Positions 24,842-36,363 of a stretch of DNA of 64,000 bases are shown here, piece by piece; the first letter of the stretch is position 1; every line of letters starts with the position of its first letter. Both the position numbers and the translations under genes were made by a program. The DNA is from Adineta steineri (Eukaryota > Rotifera > Eurotatoria > Adinetida > Adinetidae): assembly GCA_905250115.1 (NCBI GenBank), contig CAJNOI010000137.1:133928-197927 (forward strand), read 5' to 3'. The notes under the pieces were generated by a model. That model had not been told where the DNA came from, searched no databases, and saw only the letters and a program-made list of their open reading frames with translations.

Positions 24842-25998
24842 TAAACAAACTAGTTCTGTGATGTATACATTCATTTTTTTTTGTTATGCATTTTTCTTCC
24901 AATTTTCGCTCAGCGTCATTATTTGCGTCCACACATTTATTGGTCTTTTATATCTTTTGTGTCTGTTTATGTGAAATTTAAAATCCCACATGCATGTATT
25001 AATTTAGTCTATTTCGTTTATAAATAGTTGTCGATAAAATGCTTTATTAATTGTTTGTTGTTGTTGTTTTTCTTTTCTTTCGTTCAAAAATATACGTGAA
25101 TAAAGAGGGTGCTGTTAGAAATTCAAATGATTTCTAATGAAATATAAAAAGAAAACATATGTTTAAGAAAGAGAAAATTAGAAACATCAATTATCAGAGA
25201 TTGATTTATAATATTGGTACGGCGGTATCATGATACTTAGTAAATATAGATTAGGATTGAAATCGATATGAATTAAATTTGTACTTTAAGATTTTTAACA
25301 AGACAAATTTTGATATAAAGGAATATTCTTGAAAGCATCAAAACGATAACGTAGATTGAAGTTTGAAATGTGCTTAATAAATGAAATCTTACTTAGTACT
25401 CGTATATTTGAATATGTCGCAAAATCTAGAAAGGAAAAATTTAGAAAAATATAAATCTTACAAAATACTAGAGAAAGTTGAAAATTTTCAATAAGTAGAT
25501 TTTTTTTATTCCAAAGAAAAAGCAGAAAAAGTATCAAACGAGAGAATTAATTATAGATCCCGGTGTTCGCTTTAGATCAACAAGGAACACCACCACCCAC
25601 ACCCACTATTCACCAATTTAGTTTAATATTAATGGCACGATTGATCAAAGTCATACCGAGAATTGAACAGCAAAATGTTGACTTGATTTTACTTCAGCCA
25701 CATTAGTGAATTTTTCTAGATTTTGAGATATTACCGTATGTTTCAATTGTTGTTGTTGATATTAAGGAAGTCTATTCATTCAATTTCTTCCAGAAAACAC
25801 TATCACAGATGTTTTGTAGTAGAGTATTTAAACCGAATCAATATCATTAACAAATTATTTAATTAAATTTATTAAGTATCAAGAATAAAAATAAAAAAAT
25901 TTTTATTTCTTAATTTAATATATTTATATATAAAAATTTTCTAAGCAGATTGTGTTACTCATGATTATCCTGATTAATAAGAGAGAAATTTATTTTAA
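24842..25998. other. intergenic DNA between convergent genes
   Basis: This is the shared 3' flank of the Patched-related gene and the PKD-like kinase. AATAAA at 25099-25104 could end the former. A GC-richer patch at 25557-25735 is described separately as a possible SINE. Nothing else is seen. Confidence 0.5.
25557..25735 (-). repeat. possible decayed tRNA-derived SINE
   Basis: Read on the minus strand this patch has TGTGGCTGAAGT, similar to a Pol III A box. About 33 bases later comes CTGTTCAATTCTC, similar to a B box. A body then runs to a GT-rich tail, GTGGGTGTGGGTGGTGGTG. It stands out from its surroundings by GC content. Neither box matches perfectly and no target duplication was found, so it is a weak call. 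The GT-rich tail also resembles two units of a TGTGGG-type repeat, which may be chance. Confidence 0.3.
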
Positions 25999-28010
25999 TT
26001 ATGGTAAATATTTAGTTAACCAATATGGTTCATTATCCATTTTTATCATTATTTCTAATTCTCTTAAATTATTTCGTAATTGTCGATCATCAGTAAACCA
26101 TTTATTAATAAGATTCTTCTCCGCTTTTGTTCGCTGTGTTGGATCAGCAACAAGTAAATTTTTTGAAAGAAATGAAATGGCATTGTCTGAAATATGTTTC
26201 CATTCTTTATATGGATACATAGATACAAAATTATTAACTAAATGTTCAGCTTTGTCAATTTCATTTGGATCAAATGGAATACATCCTGACAAGCAAGCAT
26301 AAAGAACAATGCCAACTGCCCATAGATCAGCTGATTTATTATATCCTCGTTCATATGAATGGTACAATTCAGGAGCCATATATGGTCTCTATTTTTGTTA
26401 ATAGGAAAAACGAAGTAGTTTTTAAATATTTAAATAATCTATTTATTTACTGTTCCAACTTGACTACGACGTAGTGAAGTATCACGAATATATTTTGACA
26501 TTCCAAAATCAGCTAATTTGACATGTTCACGTTTGCATGCTGTTGATGTTTGTATTACATTAAGTAGAAGATTTTCTGGTTTTATATCACAATGACACTT
26601 AAATATAAAATTTATTAATATTAAAATAAAAAAATGAATATTTTAACTTACAATATTTTTTTGATGTAAATAACTAACAGCAACAAGAATTTGATAAATA
26701 ATATATTTTGAAGTTGATTCTCTTAATCGACCTAAATTTGGTGGTTTTGTTATATAATCAAATAGATCAAATTCCATTCGTTCAGTAAATATATATACAC
26801 CATCATGACGAGAGAAACATGATTGAAATGTAAGAATACTTGGATGTTTAAGTTGATATAATATATCAATTTCATTTGAAGTCCTTCCTTGTTCTTGCCA
26901 TTTTGTATAATCGATTCGCTTAACAGCAACTGGTTGATGTGTCGATCGACGAATGGCAGCTTCCACAGTACCGAAACTACCTTGACCAATAATTTCATAT
27001 GTAAATTCATATAATTCTTGCATATGATCATTTGATTCATCTTCAGGTCCATATTGATAGCCAATTGGAACTAGTTTTCGTTTATATTCTGATATCATTT
27101 TATCAGATTTAGTTGATCCGAATGATTTCCTAGAAGATGTTTTAAGCGATTCCCATTGTAAATGAACATGTGAACAAAATTGATCAGTTATTAAACGAAT
27201 TTCATCTGTCATAGGTGATGATTGATGACCATGTCCTATACAAATAATTGTACCATTATAACAAATTATTTCGAATGTATGTGACTCTGGTTTATCATAA
27301 ACAAATCGAACTAATTTAATTTCATCAAATCTAATAACAGCAGCATATGTATGAAGAATTAATTCTGAGCGTGTAACTATAAAATGACCTCGTCGATAAA
27401 TATTTTCATAATTAATAAAATAAAGTAAATTAGCATTATCAATTTGTTCGTCTTGACCAGTTGTACCAGAAGGATTTTTAATACTATGTCGAGTTATTCT
27501 TCTATTCCGAAGTGGAACAGGAGGAGGTCGTTGTAAATCATTTTGATTACATTGATGAGAAAAAGTAGGTGCACAACTTTGATGATAGACAATTCGACAT
27601 TTTTTACACCAATGTGCATTATCAAGCATTTCACCTGCAATAAATTTTTGACATTTACCACATGGTTGAGGAGTTATATGAGAAGATATCGGTTCGATAG
27701 TTCGTTCACTTTTTGAACATTCAATAGGAACAATTTGAATAATACATTCATTTTCTAATCCATAATAATCAGTTATCAAATGTAAATAAGGAGTACGTTC
27801 GTCTAGACGATAAAGTAATAAACTATATTGGTCCATAGTTTTTGCTGATGTTCGTCCACATACTCGATGAACAAAACATTCAGCATCTTTACAAATCGTA
27901 TCAAAAAGATGTTGTCGTTTAGTATATTGTGTCAGATCATATACATAAGTTCGTTCTGTAAAATTAAATTTGAACGTGATATGCAAATATTTAAGATGCA
28001 AACGTTCCAT
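25999..28010 (-). CDS. protein kinase D-like Ser/Thr kinase
   Basis: Three exons on the minus strand: 28010-26652, 26597-26451 and 26388-25999, giving 631 residues. Residues 1-100 form a ubiquitin-like N-terminal fold as in PKD. One C1-type zinc module lies at about 111-154 (CGKC, CKKC, H143, C146, C154). A PH domain is at about 193-283. The kinase domain starts near 335, with GQGSFG at 342-347, VAVK with Lys364, HCD with Asp457, DFG at 483-485, and an activation loop TSLRRSQVGT whose Ser494 and Ser498 match the two PKD activating serines. APE follows at 507-509. PKD acts downstream of diacylglycerol and PKC at the Golgi, plasma membrane and nucleus. PKD1-3 carry two C1 domains. Here only one is present and its leading His is only six residues before the first Cys pair, so diacylglycerol binding is doubtful. 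The HCD triplet (not HRD) and the C-terminal RELE motif support PKD over other CAMK kinases. Confidence 0.88.
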
Positions 28011-28847
28011 TTTATCTTACAGTGTTACCTTTTTGAGTAAGATGATAAAGATAAAAATATGGTAGTGAATACGTATGCAGTAAGATAGATGATAAATAAA
28101 GAAATAACAGAATAGAAACTAAAGGTGTAGATATGAAATATTCTCTTTCTTATTAAACAGACTACACTTGGAAAGATTTTAGTATATTATTTCGCCGAAA
28201 AACGTCTCTTAATTGTTTGCTTTCTTATATATTATTTTCAAAAACAACTTCCTAGTTTTTATTAACTTTGAGTCACTTGACAATATTTCCAACTTGTTTT
28301 ATCTCCTTGCTATTCATCTGAATGTTTTTTTTTCTGAGAAAAGTTATGTACAATAGCATTTATGTGTATGCAATTAACTATGACGATTGAAAATAGTAAT
28401 AATCCACGAGAACTTTTGTGTTTTTATACCCATTAATAAACGTAGTTCATTGATACCCTCAAGATTGAATATATATGAAATAAAATATGATGTAACTTAT
28501 AATAAAATTGATTGTAACAAAATAAAACAAAAATGATATTGAACATCATATAACAATATATGAATATTAACCGAATTAAATCGGCATGATGTCGTGCATT
28601 GTAATATGTGATTATCATATTAATCTTCTTGTTCATTGAATGAAAACGTATTTAGACAGTTTTTAGCATCGCTTGAAGCCAACGTTATTGTTTACATAAT
28701 CGTTTTTCTTATTGATATTTGTTTGACACGTAATATTTCGTGCAGAGATTTACATCCAAAGTATTTATAAAGAAAAAGATTCAAACAGATTTTGCATTTT
28801 TTTTGTATATCTTCACTTGTCACATAGAACACTTGAAGATCAGTATC
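28011..28847. promoter_or_regulatory. divergent intergenic region between kinase and candidate neuropeptide gene
   Basis: These 837 bases separate two genes that start in opposite directions, so both promoters probably lie here. A TATAAA string at 28766-28771 is 77 bases before the neuropeptide-precursor start. No other element is convincing. Confidence 0.3.
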
Positions 28848-29185
28848 ATGCAAATTTATTACTATAGTTTATGTTTGTTAGCATTCAATGTTATTCTCAT
28901 CAAGTGAGTTTTATTTTAGTAAAATGTTTTTTGTTTTTATTTTGTATAAATTATTCTAGTGCAAAATATATTTATCGATCAACCGATAATGAACAAAATA
29001 AAAATATGTTTTATTCAAATAATGATGTAAATCATGCTTATCGACATGGTGATTCGAAAATATTAACAACTGAATTTCAACCTTTAGAAGTTTATGAAGA
29101 TAAATCCAATGATGATTTAATAACATTTGGACGACTTCAAAAAAAAGCAATCTTCAGAGGTGATCCAAGAGAATTTATAGGTTAA
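28848..29185 (+). CDS. candidate secreted neuropeptide precursor (93 aa)
   Basis: Two exons, 28848-28903 and 28960-29185, are joined by a 56-nt intron of the size typical here. The first exon gives a clean signal peptide (YYYSLCLLAFNVILI) with likely cleavage after Asn-Ala at residues 19-20. The C-terminus has the layout of a small neuropeptide precursor: FGR at about 75-77, then the dibasic KK at 80-81, then AIFRGDPREFIG and the stop. The final Gly is a classical amide donor, predicting an amidated peptide ending in Phe-Ile-NH2. A second possible amidated product ends in Thr-Phe before Gly-Arg. There is no Cys. The peptide contains RGD. I do not recognise its family. A TATAAA lies upstream and AATAAA at 29269. 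The intron's splice sites and the signal peptide it creates are the best evidence that the gene is real. Confidence 0.6.
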
Positions 29186-29268
29186 ACAATGGTAATACAT
29201 TATGTATCAAAAGTGACAATCAACATTAACTATATAGAGTGATCCTTGTAATCCTTAAATTTTATCTT

Positions 29269-29274
29269 AATAAA
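29269..29274 (+). terminator. polyadenylation signal
   Basis: AATAAA lies 84 bases after the stop codon of the candidate neuropeptide precursor, directly followed by a second AATAAA-like string. Confidence 0.4.
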
Positions 29275-30148
29275 TAATAAACCAATCATTATAATATTGA
29301 AAAATATATATATGAGAATATTTAAATCATACATAAAATTTTTTTTCGGATCTGAACACAATATGGCTTATACTCTTCTTTCATTCTCGTTTATTCATAA
29401 TAGTTCTCTGAATTTCTATAGTCCTGATTGAAAAAAAATAAATTTGATAGATTTTTCTTCTAGGTAAAATCGTTTGTTGGCGACGTGATGGAGTACGAGT
29501 ATGCAGAAGAAAAACTGCTCTTGTAACTGAATGGGAAATATGAGAAGAATTTGAAAAGATACGAATCCTTCCTCGGCACCTTGAGATAATGATAAGACAA
29601 GCATTTTTGTCATGGGACTTGATGGATTTTCTGAGGGGGCGGTTTCTATAAGAATAATTTTACCATAGATGTTACTCGAACTCAAAAGTCTACCGTCAAT
29701 GTTTTTGATTTTTTACATATGTCTACGCTAAAAGAATTTATTCAAGAGAAACATCCGTGCAAAAAAATTAAAATCAAATGAAGACAGTTAATGTCCTATT
29801 CTGCCCATATATCTAAACATGATCTTGTATTTAATTCACTATTTTCAGATAAATTCATATTGTCTTAATCAAATACTCTTTGACTATTTCATTGTTCCAC
29901 TATGGTATTCCACGCATTAAATAGCTATTGAATTTGTTGAAACATATTTTGATCATTCTGTTTATAATGATTCTTTAAAGATATAATCAATTTTAGCCTA
30001 TAGAATTTTTTTCTTTTTCTTTATATTTTTACAATACACACAACATAAAAATACATGTACACTAATCTAAACAAAACACAAAAAAAAAAGAATACAAGTG
30101 ACTAGGCCAATAGGGGACAATATTAGGATATAGAGAAATAAATACGAA
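29275..30148. other. intergenic DNA with one GC-richer patch
   Basis: No gene is seen. A patch at about 29465-29665 is clearly less AT-rich than its flanks and includes a GAGGGGGCGG run near 29633. An 89-codon minus-strand frame through it looks random. It may be an old unrecognised insertion. Confidence 0.35.
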
Positions 30149-31366
30149 TTAACATGTTATCAATCGTCCATCAGTTTTTGAACAAAAATAGCAACGTTGT
30201 TCATACCATATCTGTTGTCCTGGAAATATTAATCGATGAGAACTAATACTAGTTTGAAGTATACATGGTTTTGTTTTCTTTAATATTGGTAATAATCTAA
30301 ATTCGCCAATTGCTGATGTTTGCTGCTGGTTATTATTAGTAATAACATCGATTTTTAGAATTTTATCACAATTAAAACATTTTCTTTGCCCATTAATACA
30401 CGTACATGAACGACATCTGCTATGTGGTGGTGTTAACCATTTTGAACCAGATGGAAAATAATATATAACTGAAACTGGACGTGTTTTACGTAAAAGACAT
30501 GGACGACTACATGTTTCATGAAGAATTTCACATTGTAAATAGCCATCTAATGTACATGTACATTGAGTACATGAATTACGATCAATCCATAATGTTTCAC
30601 GAGGTATTTCAATATAACGACTGAATGGTTTAGTTATATTTGATGTTAATAAACGTTCAATTAATATACAAAATTTAGGTGTAGTACCTAATGGACATTC
30701 AGCTTGTAAACGTACAGTTGTAATATGAAGATCAACTTGATATGTGTCAGAATATGAATAAGGATTATTTCTAATTAAAAAAGAAAAAAAACAAACAATT
30801 TTTTATACAATTTTTTAATACAATCAATACCTGGATGTTTGATGATTGTTTGTTTGATTTTTATTTAGTGGGGGTGGTTTTTTACATAACCAATGACCAT
30901 TCGTAGAACATTTACAACCAATACATCTATCTCTTGATCTCACTCGTATACCTAATCGATTTGCTGAACAAATTACTGTACGTTGTCGTACCACGGGATA
31001 ATTGGAAATAGGCCATTTAGCTAAATCTTTGGCTGTTGGTGATGCATTGTTAGTTGGTCGAAGAATAGTTAATGTATCAACAGCGAGATGTTGTTGTTGA
31101 CTATAAAAAATACGTACTTTTCCTTGTTCACAAACACAATAAGGAGAACCTGGTACATCTGAACGACCCCATATAGCACCGTTTATAAAACGATGTCCTT
31201 GATGCCAACATTCACCTGATTCAAAACTAGGTCCTGACCAACTATATAGTTGAATGTCTACTGGATGACATTCAACATTATTAGTAGTCGGTGTTAGACC
31301 TAAGCATTGATATTCAAGTTTTGATATCAATAATAAATATAAGAGAAATATATGACATAATAGAAT
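30149..31366 (-). CDS. secreted multi-VWC-type cysteine-rich protein
   Basis: Two clear exons on the minus strand: one running from about 31366 down to 30831 and one from 30770 to 30149 (stop TAA). They join in phase to give at least 390 residues. The first exon opens with a hydrophobic segment ILLCHIFLLYLLLI, a likely signal peptide, but no ATG lies in this frame after the upstream stop. A short upstream exon (acceptor TTCTTAG near 31367) must therefore carry the start. The body has repeated cysteine clusters of the von Willebrand C type: CIGCKCSTNGHWLC in exon one, then CTQCTCTLDGYLQC and CRSCTCINGQRKC in exon two, plus a C-terminal CYFC. An earlier segment, CWHQGHRF..YCVCEQGK, looks like a fibronectin-I/VWC-like module. 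Such proteins are extracellular, often binding BMP-type ligands or matrix. Which one this is cannot be said. Confidence 0.72.
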
Positions 31367-31464
31367 TCTAAGAATAAATTTATTATATTATTTTTTTTTG
31401 TCAAAATTATTCTACATACTTTGAACTACAAATCAGTATAGAAGCCAGAATCTTGAACTAGTAT

Positions 31465-31472
31465 TGACGTCA
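31465..31472. promoter_or_regulatory. CRE-type palindrome TGACGTCA
   Basis: A perfect CREB/ATF consensus palindrome lies about 100 bases upstream of the first visible exon of the VWC-type gene. Two further copies in the window (near 9819 and 52955) are far from genes, so chance cannot be excluded. Confidence 0.3.
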
Positions 31473-31499
31473 ATCAATAATTCTTTACTATTCGATTAT

Positions 31500-34287
31500 T
31501 GTATCTAAACATTAACAGTTTTCTAAATTTTATTTATACAATCTTAAAAAGAATATATAAAAGAGAACAAAAAACAAATAACGAAGCAGAAAAAAGCCTT
31601 TTAAATGATTTATATATTTTTTTAATTTGTTTACTAATGGTAATAATATGGCTTCCTTACACTTCGAACGACAAAAAAAATATTGTCGTACATCAATATA
31701 TTAGTCATATCGCCTACAAATCATCTCATAAAATAGAATACATATATTTAATATAATCGAAAAAAAAAGTTCGATAATATAGATATCTGTCGACAGACAT
31801 GCTTCTTTTTCAAGAACAATAGAAATGAATATTCTTCGTTAAAGAAAAAGGGTCTGAAACAATGTCTTTCTTCTAGATCTTTCATTTTTAATAACAATAA
31901 ATCATTTTTATTGCTACAAAACTAGTCATATAAAGTCAGCTGAGTATGTACTTCTCTCAATCAAAATATTTTATGAATTTAGGGATAAGAAGAAAAACGG
32001 TAGGAGAAAAAAAAGGCAGAATCCTATTTTAATTCTTACACGTACCTCTATCTTCTTCTTCTAATATTCTCACGACTAATAACAAAAACAAAAATAAATC
32101 AAAAATAATTACATAAGCAAGAAAAAAAGGAATGGTATTTCTCGCTTCTTTTCTTCTTCTTCTTCTTCTTTTTTTCTTCTTATGATATATAGAAAAAAGA
32201 CGAGAACAAAATTACACGAAGTAGACATACATAAATAAACTCGTTGACTCAGGGCAAATGCTCATATGTACGATCTGTAAAAACAACAGTACATTTATTA
32301 CTTAATTATATGTTCTTTATTTCAGACAATTAAACAACCTTGAATCAATCAATATGATAACAAACATTCTTTGTTTTATAAACCATCAACAAAAACGTTT
32401 TTTTCTTTTCTAAATTATTGTTTTTTTTTCTTCGTTTTTTATACGTCTTTATTAATAGCAACACTTACATATTTACTATCCTATAAATATTAACGTTTTC
32501 ATCAATCTCTTGAGAGAATGACAAAACTCTTTTAATGTTTGTCCAGGGAGAAATTTAATCTAATCTATATATTTCATAGTATATTGTTATTATAGATTTT
32601 TACGTTAAAAGTCTACAACGTTTTCTTTTTTTCATTTTGAAAATTATATATCTGGCATGACTTCCGTTTTTCTTGTATCAAACGATGCATTTAATTTCCT
32701 TTTCTCTCTCATAATATACCATGAATGACCTTCAAAATACAATGAATAACAATAAACAAACTTTATGTCTGAACATATAAAAAATTTATATTATATAAAA
32801 TCACTAAATGATAAAATCTATTCCATATGTATATTAAAAGAATTTTTATAAGTCTGATTGCATTAACATTAATTGAATATGATGTGATTTAAAATGAATA
32901 AACAGCATGCAAATAATTATTTTTATTTTATGTCTCAAGGACATCATCGCTTTTTCTTATACGCGTCGGAAATAAAAGGTATTTAGAACGGCAGGCAGCA
33001 TTTTCCTTATTATCGAATAAATTTATTACGGAAAAATGGCATTGCATTATTCTAAACTTATAAGTTCATCAATGTAAAGAACGAACAAATTTGGTTTGTG
33101 AAAACCTAATACATAAATGAATAGAATTGAATATACATATATTGTCATATGAAGAATACTTATTATAATTATATTATCAATAGTTTTAAAAGATCGATAT
33201 GAATTATGCAGATTATTTATATAATCGATTCACAAGCTGTTTTTACATATAGAATAATGTATGTAGATGTCAAGGACCAAAAGTCTGACTTGAAGAGAGA
33301 TTTTCAGATATCACTGGTGTTTGAGTATAACTAATCTTTTACTACCTGATAGTAAATATTTAACTCTAATAATTCCAAATGGGTCATTTTTGATCCATAT
33401 TCAAAAATTTGAAAATACAACAAGGAGAGGTGAGTTTAATTTTGTCTTAATTGGATATATTGATACTATATTTAATACAAAATACTGATGTAAAACTATA
33501 TATTATCAGTGAAGTGTAAAAAAAATATTCTTGGGAGTACAAGGATCAAAAAAACATCATGATCGAGTCGTCTTTCTTATCTTTTACGTGAGATGTAAAT
33601 ACTCAGATTAAAATATGAATTGACAAGGTTTTTAAAGATTAATAACAAAAGACATTGTCGTTTGCTTTATTTTTAGTCTTTGTAAAATACTTGGTAAATA
33701 TTCTTTTATTTAGTTGTAATCGCCTTATCTCCTTTTCAATAGGCTAAATAAAGCGACAAAAGAGTGAATAGATTATGTTATGGATTAAAAGCTTAATACT
33801 CAGACATTTTTGGTAAATATTCTGAAGACAGTATTTTTAGTTTTAGACAAAGAACTTATAACAGTGTGCATATATTTATAGCAGAGTTTATAAGTATGAT
33901 ATTATTCTATTGTATCATATAGTAATTGAAGATATAATGAAAATGGAATTGTAAAGAACTAATATACAAAATACTGCGACATCTTAACAATATCTCAAAA
34001 GCAAAAAATTTTCTGCTTTGTATATAAAGATTATTATCTCAGTCGGATCAATGCAAAACTCAATCTGTATATATATTCATTTTTTTGGATATTAATCTAT
34101 TCAAGTTATAATCAATTAATACATATATATGTTAGATAAATTGTTTTTAAAGTACAATTAAAACTGAAATAATATCAAGATATTTTCTATCAAAATTTAT
34201 CAAATGTAAATAATCTCTTGAATATGTTGTTTTCAAAGAAAACATTCACTAAATGAAATGAAATATATTGAATTAAAAAACAATATT
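31500..34287. other. AT-rich intergenic DNA, no gene seen
   Basis: No gene or element is supported. Pyrimidine triplet runs (TTC repeats) occur near 32145-32180. An 85-codon frame at 31499-31756 has a hydrophobic middle, but it lacks an ATG at its start and any sign of function. Confidence 0.5.
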
Positions 34288-36363
34288 TTATAATTTACTA
34301 GGTGTTTGCTCAGGTACTGAATGCTTTTGATCTAGATTTTGATGTATTTGATCTTCATGATTATCATTAGCAAATATATTAACAAATGTTCGACCGATGG
34401 TAGTATCTTGAGAAAAAATTCGTAGTAAAAAATCACAATTTTGATCGACATCGGCCATACTAGGAACAATTAGATAAGCACCTGTTGTTGTTTTCAATAG
34501 TAAAGAAACTTCACGACGATTAACTTTTATCGACAAAAAAAATTAGTTATATAATTAAACAAATAATAAAGATTAAATTTTACCATAAGGTCCTGTTGAT
34601 GCTTTTCAAAAAGAAAACAAACAGTAAATTAAAACTTTACTCTGATAATAATTTAAGCTTACCAATTCGTTCGACTTCATCTGGTTTATAAATTTTTTTC
34701 TCACATATTTTAACGTTTGGTTTAATTCGGAAAAGTCGAATTTGTATATATTGTTCATTAGAATTATTCGTTATTGGTTTTTGCATTAATGCAATTATCA
34801 TCATACATAATCTATTTGAATTAAATGTACGATTTAATGTTAATTCAATAATAAATTGTGGATTACGCCAATAATAACAACCATGACGACAACCTAATGT
34901 TGCACATGAACCACCACTATTCTCACCAGCACGCCATGATCCAAGTGCATACCACATACGCCAATGATGTTTAGAATCTTGTATAGTTAATCCAAATTCT
35001 TAAAAAAACATAATTTTATCGTGAACAAGATATTTTTTATGATTTTATAGATGGTGGATATCAGTGTTATATCCGAATTTCTTCTTTCAGATGTGTGAAT
35101 CGAACTATCGGGTAGGCAAAATGAGAATACTGGGTGAGCGCCGCCCAATTAGCCCATCCGCTAGATAAAACATTAGCGGAAAAGATTTAAATTAAATTGA
35201 CTAATTCTAATATTCATATTTTACCATCATATGTATCTGGACTAATATGACAAACTTCCATAACATCAAATTCTTTATAAAAATCTTTAAATGACATCCA
35301 AAATTCTCCATCATGTTTTCTTTGTATACTTAATCTTTTTCGTGTTTTTTCATCAAATAAATTCCAAATAGGATCAGCATCTGACCATTTTCCATTCCAT
35401 TCAATATCATTACCCCATGGATTACGTAAACGAATTAAATTTCGATCATTCAAGTTATTATCATATTTTATTGGTAAAATATAATAATTTGTTATTGAAT
35501 AAGTATGACCAATTACAAGACCATTCGATAAAACACTCTCGATTTTTCTTTTATCAGCATTAATTGAACAAGCAATAAGTGAACCATAATCAATACATGA
35601 TTTAATAAAATCAAATAAATCATTTTCATTTAAATGTGTTAAAGATAAATTTGATTTAAATTCAAAACGTTGTTCAATACCACCAGTAAAATCTGTTAAA
35701 GCATTAACTGGTAAACCACCACCTAAATTTGTATAATTACCATTTAATTTAGCATAAGCTTTTTCAAATAATGAAACCCAAAATTCATTTATTTCATAAA
35801 GATTTCTTGCACTCCATAAACGTTTTTGTTTTATTAAATATGGTAAACGATCATCAATAACAATATCATACCATTGTTGATAACGCCAAAAACGAAAATG
35901 AAATATACCAGCTGAAAAAATATATCTAAATTTCTCATCTACTCACCATACCAATCTTTATGAAAAGATTGATCAGATGGAATAATTCGTTTAAGTACAG
36001 TAGTATTCTTTGTTAATGCACTCATAGCTGCTATAAACCAACAATTACCTAGAGAAGAAATCAAATAAATAGGAAATTTTTTTTTGGAAGAAAAAAAGAT
36101 GATTTACCTAAATCGCCTTGATTTGGATCTGTACGTTTTATTCCATTAACAATCATTTGAGGATCTTCAACAATTTCACCTGGACGTTTCCATATAATAT
36201 CATGCCAATTAGGAATTAATGTTTGATAATTATTTGATAAAGATTCATATTGTGCTGGAAAAATTGGATCTTCAAAAAGTTTATTTTCTTTAAGACATTT
36301 TAATCGAATTGATTCAAAATCTTGTCCTTCAAATAATCGAATTGTATGTTCCCATTTAGTCAT
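34288..36363 (-). CDS. calpain-family cysteine protease without EF-hand domain
   Basis: Six exons on the minus strand: 36363-36108, 36048-35947, 35911-35225, 34998-34663, 34601-34584 (only 18 nt) and 34523-34288. All internal junctions are phase 1, giving 544 residues. The protease core has the full triad: Cys88 in GNCWFIAAMSAL, His255 in VIGHTYSI and Asn283 in LRNPWGNDIEW. GIFHFRFWRY and VIDDRLPY are family hallmarks. A C2-like (domain III) module follows, with ALGSWRAGENSGG, NPQF, VNRREVSLLL and DFLLRIFSQDTT. The protein ends shortly after, with no penta-EF-hand domain, so it is an atypical calpain, an intracellular Ca2+-regulated processing protease. The N-terminal WKRPGEI and ED(P)QMIVNG segment is typical of the family. 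Intron 3 (34999-35224) carries a SINE-like insert. Confidence 0.92.
35052..35178 (-). mobile_element. tRNA-derived SINE-like insert in a calpain intron
   Basis: On the minus strand (same sense as the calpain gene) the sequence has TGGGCTAATTGGG (35156-35144), a good Pol III A box. After about 37 bases it has AGTTCGATTCA (35106-35096), 9 of 11 with the B-box consensus. This spacing is normal for tRNA-derived promoters. The cloverleaf is not complete, so it is not a tRNA gene. A short hairpin CCGCTA..TAGCGG lies at its head (35158-35179). It is clearly GC-richer than the rest of the intron. No target duplication or A-tail is clear, so it is probably decayed. Confidence 0.5.

Noticed and set aside
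29416-29685. 89-codon minus-strand frame in a GC-richer patch
   Set aside because: No domain, no signal peptide and no neighbouring exons. Kept only as a note on base composition.
35052-35178. genuine tRNA gene
   Set aside because: A and B boxes are present but acceptor and anticodon stems cannot be paired.
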